A stretch of DNA of 64,000 nucleotides, taken from Bacterioplanoides sp965219715. Lineage in GTDB: Bacteria; Pseudomonadota; Gammaproteobacteria; Pseudomonadales; Oceanobacteraceae. Positions 24,929 through 33,194 of this stretch are shown in pieces. Under the pieces are notes generated by a model that was given only the letters and a program-made list of their open reading frames with translations, made no database searches and had not been told where the DNA came from. Positions within the stretch are counted from its first letter, which is position 1; each line of letters opens with the position of its first letter. The stretch lies in contig NZ_OZ244785.1 in NCBI RefSeq assembly GCF_965219715.1, positions 1,240,001 to 1,304,000 of the forward strand, in the 5' to 3' direction. The translations under genes and the position numbers were made by a program.

Positions 24929-26323
24929 ATGACTGAACATTTAGCATGGGATCCGCTGTTAATTCAGCGTTATAACCGCCCTGGCCCAAGATACACTTCC
25001 TACCCAACCGCGGTTGAGTTTTTACCAGTCACAGATGACCACCATGAACGACAAGCGTTTGCTCAGCGAGATAACAACAAACCGTTGTCGCTGTATATTC
25101 ATATCCCGTTCTGCGCCCACGTTTGTTATTACTGCGGCTGTAATAAAATTGTAACAAAGCGTCGTGAGCAAGCTGCTCCATACCTTGAAATTCTGAAGCA
25201 GGAAATTCTTGCTAAAAAATCACTGCTGGGTAGCAACCGTCGGGTTGAACAGCTGCATTTTGGTGGCGGTACGCCAACCTTCTTATCCGACGAACAATTA
25301 CAGGAGCTGATCCGCTTCCTGCAGCAACATTTCGATTTCAGCCAGGACAGCAGCGCAGACTACTCGATTGAAATTGACCCACGGGAACTGCGCCCGAACA
25401 CCTTATCCATGTTGCGCCAACTTGGATTTAACCGCATCAGTTTTGGCGTACAGGATCTGGAAGAAAAAGTTCAGGTCGCCGTAAACCGGGTACAACCGGA
25501 AAGTATGATCCGCGCAGTGATGAAAGAAGCGAGAGAACTCGGTTACCGTTCGATCAACATGGATCTGATCTATGGCCTCCCCCATCAAACGCTGGAGAGT
25601 TTTGATCGCACCCTGGACACAATCATCGAACTGAGCCCGGATCGTTTATCAGTCTTTAACTACGCCCATTTACCAGAGCGTTTTAAACCACAACGCCGCA
25701 TTAACGGTGATGACCTGCCATCCGCTCAGGAAAAACTCGCCATTCTGGGTCATTGCATCGAGAAATTATCCGGCGCTGATTACCACTACGTCGGTATGGA
25801 TCACTTCGCTAAGCCGGATGATGAACTGGCTATTGCCCAAGCCAACGGCAAACTGCACCGCAACTTCCAGGGTTATACCACCCACGGCGACTGTGACCTG
25901 ATTGGCTTTGGTGTCTCATCGATCAGCCAGATTGGTGATTACTACCTGCAGAATCAGGTGACTGTTGATGCTTATGAGCATGCGATTGCCGCGGGCCAGC
26001 TGCCAACACTGAAATACCGTCATATTGACCAGGACGATAAAATTCGCCGTGAAGTGATTGCCGAACTGTTATGCCACCTCAACATTCAGTTTGCCGAGCT
26101 GGATCAGAAATACGCCATTAACAGCCGCGACTATCTCAGCGCCAGCATTGATGAATTAAAACCGATGCTGGCCGATGAACTTGTGATGGTGGATGATGTC
26201 GAAATCCGCATCAGTGACAGAGGACGCTTAGTGGTTCGTAATGCCTGTATGGCATTCGATCATTATCTGAAACAACATGAGCAACCCAACCAAGAAAGAC
26301 GACGCTTCTCCAAAGCCATCTGA
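24929..26323 (+). CDS. hemN: Oxygen-independent coproporphyrinogen III oxidase
   Basis: 464 residues. Radical SAM enzyme that decarboxylates coproporphyrinogen III to protoporphyrinogen IX without oxygen. The FeS/SAM motif CAHVCYYCGC carries the CxxxCxxC pattern plus the extra Cys used by HemN. Other marks are YTSYPTAVEF near the N-terminus, FGGGTPTFL, SFGVQD, NMDLIYGLPHQ, GMDHFAKPDDELA and GYTTHGDCDLIGFGVSSIS. The length equals true HemN, not the shorter HemW. The ribosome-binding site is weak. A thioredoxin-like gene starts inside its 3' end. Confidence 0.96.
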   Translation: MTEHLAWDPLLIQRYNRPGPRYTSYPTAVEFLPVTDDHHERQAFAQRDNNKPLSLYIHIPFCAHVCYYCGCNKIVTKRREQAAPYLEILKQEILAKKSLLGSNRRVEQLHFGGGTPTFLSDEQLQELIRFLQQHFDFSQDSSADYSIEIDPRELRPNTLSMLRQLGFNRISFGVQDLEEKVQVAVNRVQPESMIRAVMKEARELGYRSINMDLIYGLPHQTLESFDRTLDTIIELSPDRLSVFNYAHLPERFKPQRRINGDDLPSAQEKLAILGHCIEKLSGADYHYVGMDHFAKPDDELAIAQANGKLHRNFQGYTTHGDCDLIGFGVSSISQIGDYYLQNQVTVDAYEHAIAAGQLPTLKYRHIDQDDKIRREVIAELLCHLNIQFAELDQKYAINSRDYLSASIDELKPMLADELVMVDDVEIRISDRGRLVVRNACMAFDHYLKQHEQPNQERRRFSKAI

Positions 26324-26819
26324 CAACACCAGCAAATGGCTCGGCAGGCTGGTTGAATTCAGCCTGCTGATTATCGGTTTTGTTGCACTCAGCAGCTGGC
26401 TAAGCAGTCATTTACTCGATGATGGCAGTCAGATTCCGGAACTTTCCTTACCTCAGCTCAGTAGCAACGCAAACGGCGAACTGAACTGGCCATCAAGCGA
26501 AGACAAAACACTGGTCTATTTCTTTGCTCCCTGGTGCAGCGTATGCCGCATCAGCATGCCGGGCCTGAATTTATTACCGAATGACAATCTGCGGGTGGTC
26601 GCCATTGCTCAGGATTGGGAGGACCGCCCGGAAATTGAAAAATTTATCGCCGATGTTGGCTTCAATGGAGAAGTATTACTTGGCAGCCCGGACACACGAG
26701 CGTATTTCCGGGTAAAAGGTTATCCAAGTTATTACGTGCTGGATAAAAACGGGCAAGTGATTCATCAGGATCAGGGCGTTTCGACACCGCCGGGCTTATG
26801 GTTAAGAACTCAGCTTTGA
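26277..26819 (+). CDS. Membrane-anchored thioredoxin-like protein
   Basis: 180 residues. An N-terminal cytoplasmic stretch and one membrane helix (FSLLIIGFVALSSWL, about 28-43) put a TlpA/thioredoxin-like domain in the periplasm. The active site is FFAPWCSVC, with Cys pair CSVC at about 87-90; cis-Pro GYPSYYVLDKNG follows. The resemblance to DsbE/TlpA or ScsD-type proteins suggests a thiol reductant role. ATG 26277 lies 47 bases inside hemN and lacks a clear Shine-Dalgarno, so translational coupling is likely. The partner substrate is unknown. Confidence 0.82.
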   Translation: MSNPTKKDDASPKPSDNTSKWLGRLVEFSLLIIGFVALSSWLSSHLLDDGSQIPELSLPQLSSNANGELNWPSSEDKTLVYFFAPWCSVCRISMPGLNLLPNDNLRVVAIAQDWEDRPEIEKFIADVGFNGEVLLGSPDTRAYFRVKGYPSYYVLDKNGQVIHQDQGVSTPPGLWLRTQL

Positions 26820-26858
26820 GCGATCTCAGCCGCAACGACAACAGTAAAAACGGGCTGG

Positions 26859-27458
26859 CTACAGCTCGCCTGGCTTACCTTCCCAAAACGCCCAACTGTT
26901 ACCATCGTATTGCAGAAACACCCTTTTCTCGAAAGGTCGGCGAAACGATTCGCGGGAACGACGCAACGTACGGGCACCATCAAACGCCGAATCTTTGATC
27001 CACTCCTGCATATCATCGACATACCACTGGATATAGGCTTCGACGTAATAGTATTCGCCAATCAGATAAGGGCTGGATAATTCCAGAATATTCTTCAGCC
27101 GACCATATCCGTAATAAAACCCTTCATCCGTTGTCCGCTCACCATTGGACATCGGATAGTCATAGATCCAACTCACCAGTACCTTGCGTTTACGTTTACC
27201 GTTTTCTTCAACCGTTGCCATGCGCGTTTCTTTTTTACGCACCAGTAATTTGTGGTCAGCCAACGCAGATAAAAAGCGTGCATCTTTTCCCTTATCTGCA
27301 CGGGCAATGGCATACGGCATTGGAAACGGCAACCACTTCAGATCTTTGCTTTTCAGCGCCTGATTAATTAGCTGGCTGGCGTGATTGGTACCAATAAATG
27401 GCTGTGCTGAGCAATACAGGCTGTTCAGCAACAAAATTGTAATAATCAGTGGTTTCAT
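26859..27458 (-). CDS. Hypothetical exported protein
   Basis: 199 residues, family not recognised. A clear signal peptide (MKPLIITILLLNSLYCSA) precedes a basic, aromatic-rich mature region, for example YDYPMSNGERTTDEGFYYGYGRL and YYVEAYIQWYVDDMQEWI. The GGGGGAAGAG upstream of ATG 27458 supports the start. It is convergent with the thioredoxin-like gene. No metal or catalytic motif stands out. Probably periplasmic. Confidence 0.65.
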   Translation of the reverse strand: MKPLIITILLLNSLYCSAQPFIGTNHASQLINQALKSKDLKWLPFPMPYAIARADKGKDARFLSALADHKLLVRKKETRMATVEENGKRKRKVLVSWIYDYPMSNGERTTDEGFYYGYGRLKNILELSSPYLIGEYYYVEAYIQWYVDDMQEWIKDSAFDGARTLRRSRESFRRPFEKRVFLQYDGNSWAFWEGKPGEL

Positions 27459-27596
27459 CTCTTCCCCCTCTCACTTAGGATAGCTCGCTTAAGACGAATG
27501 TCGGGTTTCCGGGTCAGAATTTTTACCGAGCCGTGCAGCCGCTCCCCTGTAACTCTACTGTCACACGTCTGATTTACTGTCACGCAAAATGAATAA

Positions 27597-28370
27597 ATGA
27601 GACTGATTATGCAACAAGCCACCGCCAGTCAACAGGCGCAACACAGTGAGTCTCCACTGGTTGCCCGAATCACCACAGATCCGGCTGAAATCCATCAGGC
27701 TCTGCAACTGCGTTACCGCGTTTTTGCAGAAGGAATGGGCGCTAATCTGCCAACTGCCGGAGAAGGAATCGATAAAGATTCGTTCGACGATGTATGCCAC
27801 CACCTGATCGTTAAAGACGTCCATAACGACTGTGTTGTTGGTTACAGTCGCATACTGACCAACGAACTGGCCGAACAAACCGGTGGCTTTTATTCCGCAA
27901 CAGAATTCGATCTGAGCAATATCATCAAGCCCGGAAAGCGCTATATGGAAATTGGTCGCACCTGTGTCGATCCGGACTACCGCAGTGGTGCCGTAATCGG
28001 CTTATTGTGGGGTGGCATTGCTCAGTATATGTCGGCAAATAAAATGGATTACCTGATGGGATGCGCCAGCATCTCACTGGCGGATGGCTACTCTAAAGCC
28101 ATTGCTGTGATCGACTATCTGCGGGAAAAACACTTCACCAGTGAAGACATGCGCGCTGAGCCGAAAATTCAGATGCCAAGCACCAGCGTAGACCTGGATG
28201 GTAAAAGCCTGGTACCACCACTGCTGAAAGCCTACCTGCGCATTGGTGTCAAAGTCTGTGGCGAGCCATTCCTGGATAAGGACTTCAACGTCTGTGACGC
28301 ATTGATCCTGCTGGGCAAAGACGATATGAACCAGCGCTACCTGCGCCACTTTGTTAAAACTGAAGGCTGA
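27597..28370 (+). CDS. OlsB-like GNAT acyltransferase (ornithine-lipid type)
   Basis: 257 residues. N-acyltransferase related to OlsB and to autoinducer-synthase-like GNAT proteins. Marks are ALQLRYRVFAEGMGA, FDDVCHHLIVKD, VVGYSRILT and the acceptor region KRYMEIGRTCVDPDYRSGAVIGLLWGG. OlsB joins 3-hydroxyacyl-ACP to ornithine for lyso-ornithine lipid. A partner OlsA is not adjacent, so ornithine-lipid synthesis is a proposal only. The start is uncertain: ATG 27597 or ATG 27609. A terminator follows. Confidence 0.75.
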   Translation: MRLIMQQATASQQAQHSESPLVARITTDPAEIHQALQLRYRVFAEGMGANLPTAGEGIDKDSFDDVCHHLIVKDVHNDCVVGYSRILTNELAEQTGGFYSATEFDLSNIIKPGKRYMEIGRTCVDPDYRSGAVIGLLWGGIAQYMSANKMDYLMGCASISLADGYSKAIAVIDYLREKHFTSEDMRAEPKIQMPSTSVDLDGKSLVPPLLKAYLRIGVKVCGEPFLDKDFNVCDALILLGKDDMNQRYLRHFVKTEG

Positions 28371-28409
28371 CATTCAGCCAAACAGTTAACAGCTAATTAC
28401 AAATCTGAT

Positions 28410-28446
28410 AAAAAGCGCACCCCGGATTCGGGATGCGCTTTTTTTA
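28410..28446 (+). terminator. Rho-independent terminator after the OlsB-like gene
   Basis: AAAAGCGCA and TGCGCTTTT flank a CCC..GGG inner stem (CCCCGGATTCGGGA), followed by seven T. It lies 40 bases after the stop and overlaps the open frame upstream of the next gene's real start. Confidence 0.9.
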
Positions 28447-28477
28447 TTTAATCGATTCAGTAACCGCAGAATTTCGT

Positions 28478-28948
28478 ATGTTTAACAAATTTAAAGACTG
28501 GCTGACGTCCGCTTCGGGCATTCGCCGCATTATCAATATATACGGCCCTTACCTGGGTGCCGGCGTCAAAGTCGACTACCTCGATAAAGATTTCCGCGAA
28601 GCCCGGGTGAGCATGCGCCTGACCTGGTACAACCGTAATTATGTCGGCACCCATTTTGGCGGCAGCCTGTTTTCTATGGTTGACCCTTTTTACATGTTAT
28701 TGCTGATGAACAACCTCGGCCGTGACTACATCGTCTGGGACGCCAGCGCCGAAATTGACTTCGTCAGCCCGGGTCGTGGACGCGTATTCGCTCACTTCCT
28801 GTTAACAGACGAGATGTTGCAGGAGATTAAGCAAAAAACGGCTTCGGGCGATAAATTTCTGCCGGTTTACGACGTCAACATCGTTGATGAAAAAGACCAA
28901 CTGGTCGCCAAAGTACGTAAGAAATTATACATACGCCGCAAGGCCTGA
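28478..28948 (+). CDS. DUF4442 hotdog-fold protein, putative thioesterase
   Basis: 156 residues from ATG 28478. The frame is open to 28433, but that part lies within the preceding terminator. It resembles DUF4442 hotdog proteins: YLGAGVKVDYLDKDFREARVSM, NRNYVGTHFGGSLFSMVDPFYMLLLM and DASAEIDFVSPGRGRV. The GTHFGG..FSM helix is the usual central hotdog helix. The acyl substrate is unknown. Being close to the OlsB-like gene suggests lipid metabolism (weak inference). Confidence 0.82.
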   Translation: MFNKFKDWLTSASGIRRIINIYGPYLGAGVKVDYLDKDFREARVSMRLTWYNRNYVGTHFGGSLFSMVDPFYMLLLMNNLGRDYIVWDASAEIDFVSPGRGRVFAHFLLTDEMLQEIKQKTASGDKFLPVYDVNIVDEKDQLVAKVRKKLYIRRKA

Positions 28949-29013
28949 TTACTCAGCCGTATTGCTAACCCTCTGCTATCCTTAAACAGAGGGTTATCTA
29001 ACGCGGAGAAGGT

Positions 29014-29352
29014 ATGAGTCACATCACCATCAGCCAGGCCAGCGAACTGATCTGGGATCTGTTGAAAACGCTGGAAGATTGTTATTGGGAAGCCAGCAGC
29101 TGCAAGGAAAAAGACCAGGTATTTAATCTGATTCAGATTCTGAACGCAGAATACATGGAGCTGGCAAAGGTCAGCATTCAGGATCATCACTACGAGTACG
29201 AAGTGATCACCACCAGCCAGGAAATGTTGCAACAAACGCTGATCGAATTTCAGCAGATCTCCAGCAACATCACACATCGGCATACAACAGCCGTGAGATT
29301 ACGTAAGTTACTTAACCGTATGGCATCAAATCTGGCAGGAAGTCACGGCTGA
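29014..29352 (+). CDS. Small helical conserved-type hypothetical protein
   Basis: 112 residues, unrecognised. It is almost entirely helical, acidic in the first half and basic at the end. There is no signal peptide or membrane segment. GCGGAGAAGGT just before ATG 29014 is a strong ribosome-binding site. It starts 65 bases after the DUF4442 gene and may share its transcript. CYWEASSC and CKEK give two close cysteines; no further motif is evident. Confidence 0.62.
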   Translation: MSHITISQASELIWDLLKTLEDCYWEASSCKEKDQVFNLIQILNAEYMELAKVSIQDHHYEYEVITTSQEMLQQTLIEFQQISSNITHRHTTAVRLRKLLNRMASNLAGSHG

Positions 29353-29453
29353 ACCAGCCTGCAAGAACGATATAGAATTTTTAACAGAGAACCGGGATTT
29401 CGTCGGATGCGAGATCCCGTACCAAGGCCAATAAAGTGCTCTGGAAACAGTGC

Positions 29454-30386
29454 TCAGCCTGGAATCAACATACGAACGGCAGCCAGATCAACGGTTTCAC
29501 TGAACTGATTGCGACCCGCCGATTTTGCCGTATATAAGGCTTCATCCGCCGCTTCCACCAACAAATGCCAGTCTTCACCCGCTTTAGGTTCACTCCAGGC
29601 AAGCCCCTGACTCAACGTCAGATGGGGAGCAGTCAGCGAGCCATGATGCTCAATTTTCAGCTCGGCAATTGCTTGCTGCAGGCGCTGCGCAACCACCTCC
29701 AGTCCTTCGAGCTGAATCGACGGCAACACTACGGCGAACTCCTCGCCACCGTAGCGGGCAACCAGGTCACGTGGACGTTGCGCACAGCTTTTCAACGCCG
29801 CAGCAACACGCACTAACACATCATCACCAGCCGGATGTCCGTAGTAGTCGTTGTATTGTTTGAAATGATCGATATCGATCATGATCAGCCCCAGATTTCC
29901 TTCCTCACGCTGGGCACGCCCCCACTCAGCTGCAAGAAAGCGATCCAGATAACGGCGATTGGCGATATTCGTTAACCCATCGGTGGTCGACAAAGCCTCC
30001 AGCCGTGCCACTTCACGCCGACGCCCCAGTTGAGCTTTCACTCTGGCCAGCACTAACACCGGATTGATCGGTTTACGTACATAATCGACAGCCCCGGCAA
30101 GCAGAGCTTCAACTTCAAAACTCTCGTTTGCTTCACCCATCAATAACACATCGCAATGGCGGGTTTGGGGGTGACTGCGCCAACGATTCAGCAGCGCAGC
30201 GGTATCGTCAACGAAGTCGCGCTGAAGAATCAGTAAATCGGGGGTATGAGACGGTTCATTCAGCCAGTAATCCAGTTGCTCCTGGCGAATGACACTGACA
30301 GTGTCGGCTTCTGCGGCCAGCAGATCACCCAGCTGAGCCTGAACGGCCAGGGTCTGATCGGCGATAATTATAATTGGCTGAGACAT
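29454..30386 (-). CDS. Diguanylate cyclase with degenerate receiver domain
   Basis: 310 residues from ATG 30386; the frame is open to 30500, but that leader is not receiver-like. Residues 1-125 fold like a CheY receiver but lack the phosphorylation site. PDLLILQ has Gln where Asp is expected, the acidic pair is reduced (IIIADQ), and the Ser/Thr position is LLMGE. Only the Lys-Pro (VRKPINP) is kept. A C-terminal GGDEF domain (about 140-305) has an intact GGEEF and an RxxD inhibitory site (RPRD) five residues before it. It makes c-di-GMP from GTP. Input is probably by protein contact rather than phosphorylation. Confidence 0.92.
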   Translation of the reverse strand: MSQPIIIIADQTLAVQAQLGDLLAAEADTVSVIRQEQLDYWLNEPSHTPDLLILQRDFVDDTAALLNRWRSHPQTRHCDVLLMGEANESFEVEALLAGAVDYVRKPINPVLVLARVKAQLGRRREVARLEALSTTDGLTNIANRRYLDRFLAAEWGRAQREEGNLGLIMIDIDHFKQYNDYYGHPAGDDVLVRVAAALKSCAQRPRDLVARYGGEEFAVVLPSIQLEGLEVVAQRLQQAIAELKIEHHGSLTAPHLTLSQGLAWSEPKAGEDWHLLVEAADEALYTAKSAGRNQFSETVDLAAVRMLIPG

Positions 30387-30638
30387 AGTTGAGCTTCTTG
30401 TTGTCAGTTCCTCTGCAACTATCGGCCAGCATACACGAAACTTGCGCACTGTTAATAAAAATACACACAAAGCACATAGACAATCACAATTCGTCGACAA
30501 ACGTACGTTCAGCTATGTTTTTCACGCCAAGGAAATGTCACACCAATCCAGTATTTATCAGCCATCAGGCGCGAATCCCTATGGTTAATCAGCGAATCCG
30601 GTATACTGCCGCCAAACTCACTACTTCAGATCTTAAAA

Positions 30639-31421
30639 ATGCTGAAACCGTCTCTGATTAAAATTACTTTCTTGTCGTTACTTCTGGCTTTATCCGGATG
30701 TGATAAAGCGCCGCAGACTGAAACTAAAACCCAAAAAGACTTTAATCCGCAATTACCGGATTTTGCCGCGCTTCAGGATGTTAAAGAGAAAAAGCGTGCG
30801 TTCTTTGGTTTTCTGAAACCGTTAATCGCTCAGGCAAATGAAAAAGTGCTGATCGAACGAAACACCATCGAAACATTAAGCAAAAAAGCAGAACTGGATG
30901 CGACGGAGCAAGAGACTCTCAACGGGCTGCTGAAAAAGTACCGGGTTAAAGCAACTGACAAGGCGCAGCAGTTTGCCGAGCTGAAACAAAAAGTGAATGT
31001 TATTCCACCATCTCTGGTACTGGCACAAGCGGCTAACGAGTCGGCCTGGGGCACGTCCCGCTTTGCTAAGCAGGGTAATAATCTGTTCGGCCAATGGTGC
31101 TTCAGCAAAGGCTGTGGCCTGGTTCCGTCATCACGCAACAGTGGCGCATCGCATGAAGTGGCAAAATTTGATAGCCCATACCGTTCTGTGGCCAGCTACA
31201 TTCGCAACCTCAACAGCCACCCAAGCTACGCGGAACTTCGCCAGTTACGAAATCAGGAGCTGAGCGAAAAAAATTACAGCACGGGCATGACTCTGGCCGC
31301 AGGTTTACTAAAATACTCAGAGCGTGGTGAAGAATATGTAAAAGAAATCCGCGCAATGATTCGCCACAACAAGTTGGCTGAATACGATGAACCACAGGTA
31401 AAAGAGCAACCTCAGGGATAA
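30639..31421 (+). CDS. Bax-like glucosaminidase-domain lipoprotein
   Basis: 260 residues. The lipobox LALSGC at about 17-22 predicts an outer-membrane lipoprotein. The domain at about 120-240 matches Bax/FlgJ-like N-acetylglucosaminidase: PPSLVLAQAANESAWGTSRFAKQGNNLFGQWCF holds the catalytic-type Glu in NESAWG, and SVASYIRNLNSHPSYAELR follows. It probably cuts peptidoglycan. ATG 30639 has no good ribosome-binding site. The PilZ gene follows after 6 bases and is likely cotranscribed. Confidence 0.9.
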   Translation: MLKPSLIKITFLSLLLALSGCDKAPQTETKTQKDFNPQLPDFAALQDVKEKKRAFFGFLKPLIAQANEKVLIERNTIETLSKKAELDATEQETLNGLLKKYRVKATDKAQQFAELKQKVNVIPPSLVLAQAANESAWGTSRFAKQGNNLFGQWCFSKGCGLVPSSRNSGASHEVAKFDSPYRSVASYIRNLNSHPSYAELRQLRNQELSEKNYSTGMTLAAGLLKYSERGEEYVKEIRAMIRHNKLAEYDEPQVKEQPQG

Positions 31422-31427
31422 TTTTTT

Positions 31428-31805
31428 ATGTCTGCTAATGAACGCCGCTTTCGCAAACGCTACGATGCTGCACCTCTGAAGCTGGAAATACGCAAACTGA
31501 ATTTATTCGGTCGCGCCGGGAAAAGGCATCAGGCAATTGCGCGGGACTTTTCTCTCGGCGGCGTTTCAATTATTTCTCCGATAAAAATGAAGCCGGGAAA
31601 AAACCTGCTGATTTCGCTGACCAGTGATGACCACAGTTTGCAGTCGGTACCTGCTACCGTGATTCGTGCGGAACAACAAGATGGCGATTTTATTTACGCG
31701 GTAAAGTTCTCCATGGGGAAAATCCCTGAAGCAGCCACTCGCGGTGCTTATACCGTATTACAACGGCTGGAAATTAATTTACGCGAAGCCAGCAACCCGG
31801 CGTAA
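31428..31805 (+). CDS. PilZ-domain protein
   Basis: 125 residues. c-di-GMP receptor candidate. It has an Arg-rich N-terminus (RRFRKRYD, the RxxxR half) and ARDFSLGGVSI (the DxSxxG half) with about 30 residues between. AGGGA precedes ATG 31428. It is downstream of the Bax-like gene by 6 bases, hinting at c-di-GMP control of envelope processes (inference). Confidence 0.87.
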   Translation: MSANERRFRKRYDAAPLKLEIRKLNLFGRAGKRHQAIARDFSLGGVSIISPIKMKPGKNLLISLTSDDHSLQSVPATVIRAEQQDGDFIYAVKFSMGKIPEAATRGAYTVLQRLEINLREASNPA

Positions 31806-31881
31806 TCATTTACGCCGACATTCCATTGCCCTCCTTTTTTCTTCAGCCAAACACTGACCTGCATTAACATTCTCACATTGA

Positions 31882-31910
31882 TTTACCACTAGACTTTAGG
31901 CTGTTACATT
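31882..31910 (+). promoter_or_regulatory. Possible ackA promoter
   Basis: TTTACC (31882-31887) and TACATT (31905-31910) are separated by 17 bases, about 100 bases before the ackA start codon. Each matches the sigma70 consensus at four of six positions or better; tentative. Confidence 0.35.
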
Positions 31911-32009
31911 AAGCCCTGCCTCGGCCTGTATCGCGATAACTGCAACAGCCGGAGTCAGTAGTCTCTGCCATCAGAAAATTCCAGCCAACGTTTTATCTGG
32001 GGACCTTAA

Positions 32010-33194
32010 GTGGATCAGTCCGTACTCGTTATTAATTGCGGTAGTTCGTCAATTAAATTCGCTCTTTATCCTAATGCCAACGCCAGCGAACCTAGCATCA
32101 AGGCACTCGCAGAAAGGCTTGGTGAGCCTTCACCGGTCATTTCCATCAAAGGTGACATCACCGAACACATATCCCTGCCCGCAGGCAGTGCTCATAAAGA
32201 AGCCCTGTCCGGCTTTTTACAAACCTGCGAAAGCCACCTTGAACACCTCGCGGGTATTGGTCATCGCGTGGTTCACGGCGGTGAAACCTTCAGCGAAAGC
32301 ACTTTATTAAATGCCGACACCATTTCTCAGCTGCATCAGGTGTCGGATCTGGCGCCACTGCATAACCCGGTAAACCTGCTAGGCATCGAACTGTGTCAGC
32401 AATTACGTCCGGAATTACCCAACGTTGCGGTTTTTGATACTGCCTTTCACCAGACAATGGACGAAAGTGCTTACCTGTACGCAGTGCCCTATGACTGGTA
32501 CGAAAATGCTGGCGTTCGCCGTTATGGTTTTCATGGCACCAGCTATCGCTACGTTAGCGCGGAAGCGGCCCGTTTGTTAAATCGCGCCCCCAATGAGCTG
32601 AACATGATCATCGCTCACATGGGTAACGGCTGCAGTGCTTGCGCCGTTGCTAACGGACGCTCAGTCGATACCACCATGGGACTGACACCGCTGGAAGGTA
32701 TGGTAATGGGTTCGCGCAGTGGCGACATCGACCCCGGTATGATTGATTACATGGTCCATCATCAGGGAAAAACATTGGAGCAGGTGAGCAGTGATCTCAA
32801 CCGCAACAGTGGTCTGAAAGGCTTATCCGGCCTGAGTAACGATATGCGCACCTTGCTGCAAGCCGAGGCGGATGGTGATAGCAACGCCAAGCGCGCAGTC
32901 GATGTATTTTGCTTCCGGGCGGCTCGCCAGCTGGCGGCATTGTCAGCTTCTCTGCCCAGCCTTGATGCGGTGGTTTTCACCGGCGGAATCGGTGAGCACT
33001 CTAACCTGGTGCGCCAACGAATTCTGTCTGCCTGGCGCTCAGCCGCATTCAAGCTCGATAACGATTTAAACAATGCCAATGGTGATGCTGCCGGCAGAAT
33101 TACCGCAGCCGGTTCGCCATTAGCGATGGTGGTTGCCACCGATGAAGAACGAATGATTGCTCAGGATACTTACCAACTGGTGAACCATGATTAA
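32010..33194 (+). CDS. ackA: Acetate kinase
   Basis: 394 residues, the standard length. It interconverts acetyl phosphate + ADP and acetate + ATP. The first signature is VINCGSSSIKFALY at 5-18. Others are HRVVHGG, VFDTAFHQTM, GFHGTSYRYV, HMGNGCSACAV and FTGGIGEHS. The start is GTG 32010 after GGGGA. It overlaps pta by 8 bases, so the two are translationally coupled. Confidence 0.97.
   Translation: MDQSVLVINCGSSSIKFALYPNANASEPSIKALAERLGEPSPVISIKGDITEHISLPAGSAHKEALSGFLQTCESHLEHLAGIGHRVVHGGETFSESTLLNADTISQLHQVSDLAPLHNPVNLLGIELCQQLRPELPNVAVFDTAFHQTMDESAYLYAVPYDWYENAGVRRYGFHGTSYRYVSAEAARLLNRAPNELNMIIAHMGNGCSACAVANGRSVDTTMGLTPLEGMVMGSRSGDIDPGMIDYMVHHQGKTLEQVSSDLNRNSGLKGLSGLSNDMRTLLQAEADGDSNAKRAVDVFCFRAARQLAALSASLPSLDAVVFTGGIGEHSNLVRQRILSAWRSAAFKLDNDLNNANGDAAGRITAAGSPLAMVVATDEERMIAQDTYQLVNHD

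Noticed and set aside
30389..30661. 90-codon plus-strand frame upstream of the Bax-like gene
   Set aside because: Overlaps the start region of two real genes and contains no coding signature.
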